This document shows, one piece after another, positions 54,137-61,515 of a stretch of 61,515 nt of DNA. A model generated the notes under the pieces. The model did not search any database. It worked only from the letters and a program-made list of their open reading frames with translations, and was not told the DNA's origin. Source of the DNA: Acetobacteraceae bacterium (GTDB lineage Bacteria > Pseudomonadota > Alphaproteobacteria > Acetobacterales > Acetobacteraceae). Each line of letters opens with the position of its first letter. Within the stretch, counting starts at the first letter, position 1. The DNA lies in the NCBI GenBank assembly GCA_027482245.1, contig JAIXWG010000048.1, positions 1 to 61,515 on the forward strand, read 5' to 3'. Position numbers and translations under genes: made by a program.

Positions 54137-54967
54137 TCAGCCGGCGGGGGTCTTCTCCGCCGGCAGGTGCATCCAGGCCGGCACGCGGGGCGTCAGCACC
54201 GCGCCGCCGGCGGACAGCTTCGCCCCCTCCGCCAGCGCATCGAGGCGCAGCATCGCCAGCCCGTGGCCGGCGCGGGCGGAGCGCATCTCGCCCACCTCCT
54301 GCCCGTCCCGCATCACCGGCGTGCCGGGCGGCGGCAGGCCGCCGTCCACCGTGACGGGCACGATGCGGCGCTTCAGCAGGCCGCGATACTTGGTCCGGGC
54401 CGTCAGCTCCTGGCCCATGTAGCAGCCCTTGGTCCAGGACACGCCGCCCAGCTCGTCGAAGCCGCCTTCCAGCAGCACGGATTTCTCAGGCTCCAGGTCC
54501 CGGCTGCCATCCGTGAGCCCCAGCGCCAGGCGGTGCAGGTCCCAGGCGGCCTCATCGGCATCGCCGAGCGGCGTGTTGCCGAGGATCCGCCACCCCGCCT
54601 CCGGCAGCCGCGGATCGGGCCCGGCGATGGTCCGCGGCGGCGGCAGCGAACCGCCCCAGGCCGCCATGATGACGAAATCGGCGGAGACGTCGCGCAGCGC
54701 GACGCGGTTGCGCAGGCGGAAGCGCGACAGGCGCTGCACCAGGGACGCCGCCTGGTCGCGCTCCACATCCAGCAGCAGGCGTTCGCCATCCGACAGGATG
54801 AAGAAATCGGCCAGCCACTTGCCCTGCGGCGTCAGCAGCGCGGCCCAGATGGCAGCGCCCGGCGCGGCCCGCGCCACGTCGTTGGAGACGAGCCCCTGCA
54901 GGAAGGGGACGCGATCCTCCCCCGCCACTTCGACGACTCCACGGCCAGGCAAAACGGCGATCGGCAT
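54137..54967 (-). CDS. ygfZ: folate-binding protein YgfZ/GcvT-like (iron-sulfur cluster maintenance)
   Basis: A 276-residue protein related to the glycine-cleavage T protein. It supports iron-sulfur enzymes such as MiaB in a folate-dependent manner. The diagnostic YgfZ motif K-G-C-Y-x-G-Q-E is at 180-187 (KGCYMGQE), including C182. The N-terminal GVVEVAGEDRVPFLQGLVSNDV region and the late GTPVMRDGQEVGEMRSA strands fit. Its stop is 6 bp from that of the convergent cupin gene. It is divergent from the GT9 gene. Confidence 0.92.
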   Translation of the reverse strand: MPIAVLPGRGVVEVAGEDRVPFLQGLVSNDVARAAPGAAIWAALLTPQGKWLADFFILSDGERLLLDVERDQAASLVQRLSRFRLRNRVALRDVSADFVIMAAWGGSLPPPRTIAGPDPRLPEAGWRILGNTPLGDADEAAWDLHRLALGLTDGSRDLEPEKSVLLEGGFDELGGVSWTKGCYMGQELTARTKYRGLLKRRIVPVTVDGGLPPPGTPVMRDGQEVGEMRSARAGHGLAMLRLDALAEGAKLSAGGAVLTPRVPAWMHLPAEKTPAG

Positions 54968-55057
54968 GCCCCCAAGGTGGGAGAGCGCGCCGCCGGTTGC
55001 AACCGCCACCCGTGCGGGGTGGGGCGCGCCCCGCCCCCGTGCTATCCCGGCCTCGCG

Positions 55058-55963
55058 ATGCGCATCCTCTTCGTCACCTCCACCCGGATCGGCGATGCCG
55101 TGCTGTCCACGGGACTGCTCGACCACCTGCTGCGCGCCCATCCCGGCGCGCGCATCACGGTGGCCTGCGGCCCGGCGGCGGAGGGCGTCTTCACCCGCAT
55201 GCCGGGGCTCGATCGGCTGATCGTCCTGCGCAAGCGCCGCTGGTCGGCGCATTGGCTGAGCCTCTGGGCGCAGGTGGCCTTCACGGCCTGGGATTTGGTG
55301 ATCGACCTCCGCGCCTCGGCGCTCGCCTGGATGGTGCCCGCGCGGGCCCGCGCCACGGCCAAGGGCGGGCGCCGGCCGGGCCATCGCCTGGCGCATCTCG
55401 GGATGCTGCTCGGCCTCACCCCGCCGCCGCTGCCCGTCGCCTGGACCGCCGCCACGGATGAGGCGAAGGCGGCGTCGCTCATGCCCGGCGGTCCCTGGCT
55501 GGTGCTGGGCCCGACCGCGAACTGGGACCAGAAGGTCTGGCCGGCCGAGCGTTTCGTGCAGGTGGCCCAGGCCCTCACCGCGCCCGGCGCGGCGCTGGAG
55601 GGTGCGCGCATCGCCATCCTGGGCGGCCCCGGCGATGGGGAGCGTGCGATGGCCGCGCCGGTGCTTCAGGCCCTGCCCGGCGCGCTGGACCTGGTCGGCA
55701 CGCTCGCCCTGCCGGAAGTGGCGGCGGTGCTGAAGCGCGCGGCGCTCTTCATCGGCAATGACAGCGGGCTGATGCACCTCTCCGCCGCCGCCGGGGCGCG
55801 CACCATCGGGCTGTTCGGCCGCAGCAGCGCCGCCGAATACGGCCCCTCCGGCCCCCGCGCCGTGGCGGTGGAAGCCGATGGCCCGCCCTATGAATCGCCC
55901 ATGACCGCCCTGCCCGCCCCCCGCGTGCTGGCGGCCGCGCAAGCCCTGCTGGCCGCGCCATGA
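55058..55963 (+). CDS. glycosyltransferase family 9 (heptosyltransferase-like)
   Basis: A 301-residue GT-B enzyme. It starts MRILFVTSTRIGDAVLSTGLLDHLLRAHPGA, the family's acceptor-side opening. The donor-binding C-terminal half has PWLVLGPTANWDQKVWPAERFVQVA and the conserved FIGNDSGLMHLSAAAGARTIGLFG. GT9 enzymes usually add heptoses or related sugars to the lipopolysaccharide core. It overlaps the next glycosyltransferase gene by four bases (ATGA), so both probably act in the same surface-polysaccharide pathway. Confidence 0.9.
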   Translation: MRILFVTSTRIGDAVLSTGLLDHLLRAHPGARITVACGPAAEGVFTRMPGLDRLIVLRKRRWSAHWLSLWAQVAFTAWDLVIDLRASALAWMVPARARATAKGGRRPGHRLAHLGMLLGLTPPPLPVAWTAATDEAKAASLMPGGPWLVLGPTANWDQKVWPAERFVQVAQALTAPGAALEGARIAILGGPGDGERAMAAPVLQALPGALDLVGTLALPEVAAVLKRAALFIGNDSGLMHLSAAAGARTIGLFGRSSAAEYGPSGPRAVAVEADGPPYESPMTALPAPRVLAAAQALLAAP

Positions 55964-57072
55964 CGCCGCTCCGCGTCATCATGGTCACGCAGAACTTCAC
56001 CCCCGACCCCGGGGGCATCGAGACGACGATGGGCGGCCTGGCGCGGGAGATCGCGGGGGCGGGCCACGCCATCACCGTGCTGGCGGAGCGCATCCGCTCC
56101 GGCCGGGCGGAGGATACGCCCGCCTCCATCCCCATCCGCCGCTTCGGCGGCCCGCGCCCCCTCCGGAAGCTCGCCCGGCGCTGGGCGCTGTGGCGCCTGC
56201 TGCGCCGTGATCCGCCCGACGCCATCATTGCCGACAGCTGGAAGAGCGTGGAGGCCATCCCCGCCACCACCGCGCGGCTGCTGGTGCTGGCGCATGGCAT
56301 GGAATTCCCGCCGGACGCCTCCGCCGCCAAGGTGGCGCGCATCCGCGCCGCCCTCGGCCGGGCGGACGCCATCGCCGCCAATTCGGCCTACACCGCCGCC
56401 CTGGTCCGCCCGCATTGCCGCCCGGGCCAGGTGCTGGATGTGGTGCAGCCCGTCATCCGCCCGCAGCCCGATCCCTCCCCCGCCGACACCGCCGCCGCCG
56501 CCGCGCTCTGCGGGGATGCCGGCCCCGTGCTGCTCAGCCTGGCGCGGCTCGAGCCCCGGAAGGGCTTCGACCAAGTGATCCGCGCCCTGCCCGCGCTGGC
56601 CGCGGAGTTTCCCTCGGTGCGCCACGTCATCGCGGGCGGCGGGCCGGACCGGGACCGGCTGGCGGCGCTGGCCGCGGAATGCGGGGTCGCGGACCGCGTC
56701 GTCTTCGCGGGACGGGTGGAGGAAGGGCTGAAGGCCGCGCTCTACCGCCGCGCCACGCTCTTCGCCATGCCGGTGCGGCGCGAAGGCGCCTCGGTGGAGG
56801 GCTTCGGCCTCACCTATCTCGAAGCCGCCTGGCACGGCACGCCCTCACTGGCGGGGCGGGAGGGCGGCGCGGTGGATGCGGTGGCGGAGGGCGAGACGGG
56901 CCTGGTCTGCGACGGCGCGGATGCCGGCGCGGTGCGCGACGCCCTGGCCGCGATGCTGCGGGACCCCAGGCGGCTCGCTGACATGGGCGCCGCCGCCGCC
57001 GCGCGGGTGCGCCGGGACTTCGTGTGGGAGGCGGTGACGCCGCGCTACGTCTCGCTGCTGCGCGGCGCCTGA
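55960..57072 (+). CDS. glycosyltransferase family 4
   Basis: A 370-residue GT-B transferase. The N-terminal half begins MTPLRVIMVTQNFTPDPGGIETTMGGLAREI. The donor-binding half contains LLSLARLEPRKGFDQVIRALPAL, the GGGPDRDRLAALAAECG segment and the nucleotide-sugar motif EGFGLTYLEAAWHGTPSLAGREGG. It probably adds a sugar during lipopolysaccharide or exopolysaccharide assembly with the preceding GT9. Its last 28 bp overlap the 3' end of the convergent O-antigen-ligase-like gene. Confidence 0.9.
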   Translation: MTPLRVIMVTQNFTPDPGGIETTMGGLAREIAGAGHAITVLAERIRSGRAEDTPASIPIRRFGGPRPLRKLARRWALWRLLRRDPPDAIIADSWKSVEAIPATTARLLVLAHGMEFPPDASAAKVARIRAALGRADAIAANSAYTAALVRPHCRPGQVLDVVQPVIRPQPDPSPADTAAAAALCGDAGPVLLSLARLEPRKGFDQVIRALPALAAEFPSVRHVIAGGGPDRDRLAALAAECGVADRVVFAGRVEEGLKAALYRRATLFAMPVRREGASVEGFGLTYLEAAWHGTPSLAGREGGAVDAVAEGETGLVCDGADAGAVRDALAAMLRDPRRLADMGAAAAARVRRDFVWEAVTPRYVSLLRGA

Positions 57073-58295
57073 ATGCCCTGGATCGCGACGGCCAGCAGCA
57101 GCAGCATGCCGATCCACCATTCCTGCCAGATGCCGTAGCTCAGCATGCCCACGACCAGCGCGGCACCATAGGCCCCGACCGCCCCCGGCCCGAGGCGCGC
57201 CGCCGCGAAGCCCAGCGCCGCCAGCAGCGCCGCCGCCAGCACCGCCCCCACCGCCCCCAGCTCCAGCCAGACCTGCAGCGCGGCGTTGTGGGTGTGCAGC
57301 GGCAGGCGCTGCGCGGGCGGGCGCGCGAACCAGGCGCGGGATGCGTCGGAGGTCAGGCCGAAGCGGTCCAGCGTCGCCCGGTCGAACAGCGCCGTGCCGC
57401 CCGGGATGGCGCGGGCCGATTCCCCGCCCCAGCCCAGCACGGGCTTCTCCGCGATGCGCTGGATCGCGAAGTCCCAGATCAGGATGCGATGCGCGGCCGA
57501 TGGCTGGATCGCCTCCAGCCCCGGCAGGCGCGGCAGCACCGCGCCCGTCAGCAGCGGCGCCACCAGCACCACCACCGCCGCACCCACGCCGATCAGCCGC
57601 CCCGCCCAGCGCCCCAGCAGCCAGGCCGCGCCCAGCGCCAGGATGCCCGCGAAGGCGGCGATCTTGGCGGATTCCGCCGGCAGCAGCACGGACGCCGCCA
57701 GCCCCGCCACCACCAGCGCGACCCGCCACCACCAGCGCAGCCCCGGCCAGGCCGCCGCCACCGGCAGCAGCACCGCGATCACCGCCACGGCCGATTTCAG
57801 CCCGAAGAAGAGCCAGACCGGCACCTCCCGCAGCCCGCGCACCGCCGCGCGGATGGCATTGCCGCTGAGGTGATCCGCCGCCGCCAGCGCGATCCCGATC
57901 GCGAGCCCGATCACCAGGCAGCGCGCCACCAGCGCCATCCGCTCGCCAGGTTCCGCCGCCATCGCCCGCGCCGCCGCCGCCGCCAGCAGCACGAAGCCGC
58001 CGAAGCGCAGCCCGGTGCCCAGCGCCCGCATCGGGTCCGGCGCCCAGGCCGCGCTGACCATCGTCCAGGCGCCGATCGCCAGCGCCGCCCACACCACAGG
58101 GCCGATCCTCGGCCAGGGCCAGGCCCCCGTCACCCGCCGCCCCGCCACCACCACCGCCAGCAGGCCGAGGCTCGTCACCAGCGCGATGGCGCGGAACTGC
58201 AGCACCGCGACGGTCGGCACGACGAGCAGCATGACCACCAGCGGCAGCGTGGGACTGCGGAGGAAAAGGGAGGCTGGCGTCACGCTTGCATCCAT
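57045..58295 (-). CDS. O-antigen ligase-like membrane protein (WaaL/Wzy type)
   Basis: A 416-residue protein with about eleven to twelve hydrophobic helices. The large periplasmic loop between late helices (IQPSAAHRILIWDFAIQRIAEKPVLGWGGESARAIPGG to LPLHTHNAALQVWLELGAVGA) carries the W-x-x-G and H-x-H-N motifs of the Wzy_C/O-antigen ligase family. It would transfer polymerised glycan onto lipid A-core or polymerise repeat units. The ATG at 58295 excludes an upstream stretch with Arg/Gly-rich coding that looks spurious. It lies next to two glycosyltransferases. Confidence 0.87.
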   Translation of the reverse strand: MDASVTPASLFLRSPTLPLVVMLLVVPTVAVLQFRAIALVTSLGLLAVVVAGRRVTGAWPWPRIGPVVWAALAIGAWTMVSAAWAPDPMRALGTGLRFGGFVLLAAAAARAMAAEPGERMALVARCLVIGLAIGIALAAADHLSGNAIRAAVRGLREVPVWLFFGLKSAVAVIAVLLPVAAAWPGLRWWWRVALVVAGLAASVLLPAESAKIAAFAGILALGAAWLLGRWAGRLIGVGAAVVVLVAPLLTGAVLPRLPGLEAIQPSAAHRILIWDFAIQRIAEKPVLGWGGESARAIPGGTALFDRATLDRFGLTSDASRAWFARPPAQRLPLHTHNAALQVWLELGAVGAVLAAALLAALGFAAARLGPGAVGAYGAALVVGMLSYGIWQEWWIGMLLLLAVAIQGIQAPRSSET

Positions 58296-58439
58296 CGGGC
58301 GATCAGGGCCGGCACCAAGCCACAAGCCCCCCGCCCCCGCAAGCAACCGCCCACCCCTGTCCACCCACCCTGCCACCCGCGCGCGAATCGTGGCAGAAGG
58401 CCGCACGGGCTACGGCGGCAATCAGGGGATCGAGACACG

Positions 58440-59759
58440 ATGGCGCATTACGAACTGGTGCTGCGCGGCGGCACCTGCGTGCTGCCCTGGGGCGAGCAGG
58501 TGACGGATGTCGGCGTCCGCGCCGGCCGCATCGCCGCCATCGGCGACCTCTCCCGCGCCCATGCGGAGGAGGAGATCGATTGCCGCGGCCTCCATGTCCT
58601 GCCTGGCCTGATCGACAGCCACGTCCATCTGCGGGAGCCCGGCGACCCGGCGGTGGAGACGATCGAAACGGGGACGAAGGCCGCCATCCTCGGCGGGCTG
58701 ACGGCGGTGTTCGACATGCCGAACACCGCGCCCTCCATCACGACGCGGGAGAAGATCGACTGGAAGCGCGATTTTATTCATGGCCGCGCCTGGTGCGACA
58801 TGGGGTTCTATGTGGGCGCGCTGAAAACCAACATTCCCTCGCTGGCCGAGCTTGAAGCCCAGCCCAATGTCTGCGCAGTGAAAGTCTTCGCCGGCAGCTC
58901 CACCGGCGATTTGCTGATCGAGGATGATGCGAGCCTGGAGGCCGTGATGCGCAGCGGCCGGCGCCGCATCGCCTATCACAGCGAGGATGAGTACCGCCTG
59001 CAGGCCCGCCGCCCGAACTACACCACGGGCATGCCGCACCGGATGCATGCCGAATGGCGCGACGTGGAATGCGCCTTCCTCGGCACGCGGCGCCTGATGG
59101 CGATCGCCCGCAAGACCAACCGCCCCGCCCATATCCTGCACGTCTCGACGGCGGAGGAGCTCGGCTACCTCAAGGACTACCGCGACCTCTGCACGGTGGA
59201 GGTGCTGCTGAACCACCTGACCCAGACGGACGAGGCCTATGACCGCCTGAAGGGCTATGCGGTGATGAACCCGCCGATCCGCGACGCCCGCCACATGGAA
59301 GCCGCCTGGGCCGCCGTGGCCGATGGCACGGTGGACACGGTGGGATCGGACCACGCGCCGCACAGCCGGGCCAGCAAGGAGAAGCCCTGGCCGGAATGCG
59401 GGTCGGGCCTGACGGGCGTGCAGACGCTGGTGCCGCTGATGCTGGACCACGTCTCGGCCGGGCGGCTGAGCCTGTCCCGCCTGACGGACCTGATGGCCGC
59501 CGGTCCCGCGCGGGTCTATGGCATGGTGGGCAAGGGGCGGCTCGCGGCCGGCTACGATGCCGACTTCACCGTCGTGGACATGAAGCGCGCCCGCACCATC
59601 GAGGAAAGCTGGATCGTCTCCCCCTGCGGCTGGACGCCCTTCGCCGGCCATCGCTGCACGGGCTGGCCGGTGATGACCATCCTGCGCGGCCAGGCGGTGA
59701 TGCGGGAGGATGAGGTGATCGGCACCCCCGGCGGCGCCCCCGTGCGCTTCGCGCCCTGA
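58440..59759 (+). CDS. pyrC: dihydroorotase (class I)
   Basis: A 439-residue amidohydrolase that closes N-carbamoyl-aspartate to dihydroorotate in pyrimidine synthesis. The zinc-binding H61-V-H63 lies in PGLIDSHVHLREPG. The substrate segment MPNTAPS, the lysine region CAVKVFAGSSTG, histidines in IAYHSEDE and HILHVSTAEE and the catalytic Asp in DTVGSDHAPHS are all present. This class I form differs from the shorter E. coli enzyme. The ATG at 58440 follows AGGGG. The usual partner pyrB is not adjacent. Confidence 0.93.
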   Translation: MAHYELVLRGGTCVLPWGEQVTDVGVRAGRIAAIGDLSRAHAEEEIDCRGLHVLPGLIDSHVHLREPGDPAVETIETGTKAAILGGLTAVFDMPNTAPSITTREKIDWKRDFIHGRAWCDMGFYVGALKTNIPSLAELEAQPNVCAVKVFAGSSTGDLLIEDDASLEAVMRSGRRRIAYHSEDEYRLQARRPNYTTGMPHRMHAEWRDVECAFLGTRRLMAIARKTNRPAHILHVSTAEELGYLKDYRDLCTVEVLLNHLTQTDEAYDRLKGYAVMNPPIRDARHMEAAWAAVADGTVDTVGSDHAPHSRASKEKPWPECGSGLTGVQTLVPLMLDHVSAGRLSLSRLTDLMAAGPARVYGMVGKGRLAAGYDADFTVVDMKRARTIEESWIVSPCGWTPFAGHRCTGWPVMTILRGQAVMREDEVIGTPGGAPVRFAP

Positions 59760-59938
59760 AGGTTGCGCTTCGCGCCGCAAGGGTCGCTGCGCCCATCGCC
59801 TGACCGGCCGCTGCCCGCGCTTCGGGCAAAGGCCGGCCCGGGCATCGTGGCGGGGCGGCCGGCGGCGTCTCCTGCTGGTTGAGGGCGATGCGGCGGGCTG
59901 GTAAGGGCCGCCCCGGGGATGCGGCGGAGGCTGGGGCG

Positions 59939-61515
59939 ATGGCGGAACAAGGCGGCGGCTTTCCCGACTGGGCCGCCCGGTTGAAATCGTCGCTTGGCCA
60001 GCCCGCCGCGGCGCAGCCGTCGGCCGTCGCGGCGCAGCCGTCGACCGCCGCGGCGCCTGTGCCGTCAGCTGCCGCGCCGGTGATGGCGCCGATCGCCCCA
60101 CCGGAAGCCCCGGTCGCGCCGGAAGCCCCGCGCGCCCCGGCCAGCCCGCCGACGCCGGCCGGACTGCCGGGCCTGATGTCCTTCCTCGCCCCGCCGCCGG
60201 GACCGCCCGCGGGGGCCAACGCCTCGCCCCTGCTCGGCTCCCTCGCCAGCGCCCCGCCGGCGCCGATGCCGGGCCTCCTCGCCGCCCTGGCCCCGGCCGC
60301 GGAGGCCGCGCCGCCGCCCTCTCCCCCAGCCCCTCCCCCGCCCCCCATGGCAAGGGAGGCCGCGCCCTCGCCGGCATCGCCTGCCTCGCCGCTTCTCGGT
60401 TCCCTCGCCAGCGCCCCGCCGGCGCCCATGTCCGGCCTGCTGGCCAGCCTGGCCACGGAGGCGCCGGATGGCCCGCCCGCCGCCGGTCGGGACGCCGCAC
60501 CGCCGCCTCCCCCGGCCCGGCCCGCGCCCCCGCCGCCCCCGCCGCCGCGCCCCATGACGACGCTGCTGGATTCGCTGGCCGCGGAGCCCTCGGGCCCGGC
60601 GGAGCCGCCTGCTGCAGCACGCCCGGCAGAGCCGCCCACGACGACACTGCCGGCGGAGCCACCGACCGCGGCGACCACGCTGATCGCCTCCCTCGCCGCC
60701 GCGCCCGCGCCGGTCGCGCCGCCCGACGAAGCACCCGTCGAGGCGTCGCCCGCGGAGCCCCCTGCCCCGGCGGCGCCGCTGCTCGCCTCGCTGATCACCG
60801 AGGCGCCCGCCGCCCCGCCGTCGCTGCTCGCCTCCCTCGCCGCCGCGCCCCCACCCCGGGAAGCCGCCGGGGCGATGCCCGTTGAGGCCCCCGCCGGAGC
60901 CGCCCCGCCCGCCTTCACCGCGCTGCTGGCCGCGCTGGCCGACGTGGCGCCGCCGCCCGCGCCGGCTCCGGCCCCCAGCGCCCCACCCGCCAAGGCACAG
61001 GCGATCCTGGCCCGGGTACCGGCGCTGGGTGGCCTGCGCGCCGCGCCGCGGCAGGACCTGCCCCCGGCCCCGCCGGAACCCGCCCCCCCGATCGAGACCT
61101 GGTCGCTCGGCCTGGCCCAGCCCCCCGCGGCCGAACCGCCGCCGGCCCCGGCCGCGCCGGCGGCCGAGGCCTGGTCGATGCTCTCCACCCTCGCCGCCCC
61201 GGCGGCGGAGTCCCCGGGCCCCATCGCCGAGCCGCCGGCCCTCCCCGCGCTGCGCCCGATCCCGCCCGAGGCTTGGGCGATGCTGGCGCCCCTGGCCCCT
61301 CCGCCCGCGCCGCCGTCGCCCCCCGGACCACCCGCCGCCGAGCCCCCGGCCGCCGAAGACCCCACCCCGGCGCCGCCCCCGGCCGCCCCTGCCGAGCCCC
61401 CCGTCGCGGCAGCGCCCGCGCCGCCCGTACCGGCCCCGCTCGCCCCGCCGCCCATGCCGGTGCCGCCCCCGGCCGCCCCCGCCGAGCCCCCCGTCGCGGC
61501 AGCGCCCGCGCCGCC
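59939..61515 (+). CDS. Pro/Ala-rich protein with repeated L-L-x-S-L-A motifs (runs off the window)
   Basis: The first 525 residues of an open frame with no stop before the right edge. CGGAGG lies at good spacing before the ATG. The protein starts MAEQGGGFPDWAARLKSSLG and is then mostly Pro and Ala, so probably disordered. At least twelve copies of a hexamer close to L-L-x-S-L-A stand out, starting at residues 79, 98, 113, 152, 167, 209, 248, 281, 296, 329, 414 and 448, each followed by Pro within a few residues. Later copies are preceded by Trp (EAWSML, EAWAML). No signal peptide or known domain is visible. A long Gly-rich frame on the other strand is the mirror image of this one. Confidence 0.7.
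   Translation, partial: MAEQGGGFPDWAARLKSSLGQPAAAQPSAVAAQPSTAAAPVPSAAAPVMAPIAPPEAPVAPEAPRAPASPPTPAGLPGLMSFLAPPPGPPAGANASPLLGSLASAPPAPMPGLLAALAPAAEAAPPPSPPAPPPPPMAREAAPSPASPASPLLGSLASAPPAPMSGLLASLATEAPDGPPAAGRDAAPPPPPARPAPPPPPPPRPMTTLLDSLAAEPSGPAEPPAAARPAEPPTTTLPAEPPTAATTLIASLAAAPAPVAPPDEAPVEASPAEPPAPAAPLLASLITEAPAAPPSLLASLAAAPPPREAAGAMPVEAPAGAAPPAFTALLAALADVAPPPAPAPAPSAPPAKAQAILARVPALGGLRAAPRQDLPPAPPEPAPPIETWSLGLAQPPAAEPPPAPAAPAAEAWSMLSTLAAPAAESPGPIAEPPALPALRPIPPEAWAMLAPLAPPPAPPSPPGPPAAEPPAAEDPTPAPPPAAPAEPPVAAAPAPPVPAPLAPPPMPVPPPAAPAEPPVAAAPAP
60224..60461 (+). repeat. imperfect 162-bp internal repeat in the Pro/Ala-rich gene
   Basis: Codons for SPLLGSLASAPPAPMPGLLA (from 60224) recur as SPLLGSLASAPPAPMSGLLA (from 60386), 54 codons later. 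The DNA copies differ mostly at third positions, so the similarity is kept at the protein level rather than being a fresh duplication. Confidence 0.7.
61372..61515 (+). repeat. 90-bp tandem repeat reaching the window edge
   Basis: The stretch from GCCGCCCCCGGCCGCCCC onward (61372-61425), coding for PPPAAPAEPPVAAAPAPP, returns almost unchanged 90 bp later (61462-61515) and runs to the last base. One mismatch is visible in about 50 bases. More copies may follow outside the window. Confidence 0.75.

Noticed and set aside
59566..61455. Gly/Ala-rich minus-strand frame opposite the Pro/Ala-rich gene
   Set aside because: It runs into the end of pyrC and looks like the complement of Pro/Ala codons. 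The plus frame has a ribosome binding site, a sensible N-terminus and organised motifs. I cannot exclude it fully.

Overview
The window is very GC-rich DNA (roughly 70% by eye, with G or C at most third codon positions) carrying densely packed bacterial genes. Gene content points to an alphaproteobacterium of the Rhodospirillales/Acetobacteraceae type (Roseomonas-like). Indicators are lptF-lptG-lptD-surA-rsmA in a row, HolC next to M17 aminopeptidases, an HWE/HisKA_2 sensor kinase, a promoter of the alphaproteobacterial EcfG type, and many Bug/TctC- and LysR-style catabolic genes. The taxonomic placement is inferred from gene content; no rRNA or tRNA gene is present to test it.

Layout. 1-470: no confident gene, with base composition unlike the rest. 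470-9516: envelope and housekeeping genes (M23 peptidase, Na/Pi cotransporter, clpB, MOSC protein, ndk, ABC-F ATPase). 9619-14760: two large orphan sensor kinases around a possible small gene. 14768-20939: amidase, holC, two tandem M17 aminopeptidases, cysQ, and a Sua5/TsaC-type tRNA modification gene. 21014-23335: a possible sigma-54-driven pair of amidohydrolase and NCS2 permease. 23391-29291: a catabolic cluster (esterase, tannase-family enzyme, Bug binding protein, 4-oxalomesaconate tautomerase-like PrpF protein) with a divergent LysR regulator. 29323-32780: two-part ChrA, an FAD-linked oxidase, and a small serine protease lipoprotein. 32829-39765: the lipopolysaccharide-export and outer-membrane assembly run lptF-lptG-lptD-surA, ending in rsmA. 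39781-45438: 2-hydroxyacid dehydrogenase, stress-type SDR, WaaE-like glycosyltransferase, ppdK. 45542-49294: glyQ and glyS separated by an inserted VapBC toxin-antitoxin module. 49384-54130: small enzymes, including a flavin monooxygenase, a maleamate-amidase-like hydrolase and a cupin. 54137-59759: ygfZ, two glycosyltransferases, an O-antigen ligase-like protein, and dihydroorotase. 59939 to the right edge: the start of a long Pro/Ala-rich protein with at least twelve copies of a short Leu/Ala motif.

The most unusual observations are the Pro/Ala-rich repeat protein at the right edge, vapBC lying inside glyQS, and a family of GC-rich palindromic intergenic elements. One of these elements is translated as the N-terminus of RsmA; others sit behind clpB and ppdK, in convergent gaps, and at the start of a serine protease gene. 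There is no CRISPR array, insertion sequence, prophage or RNA gene that I can support.
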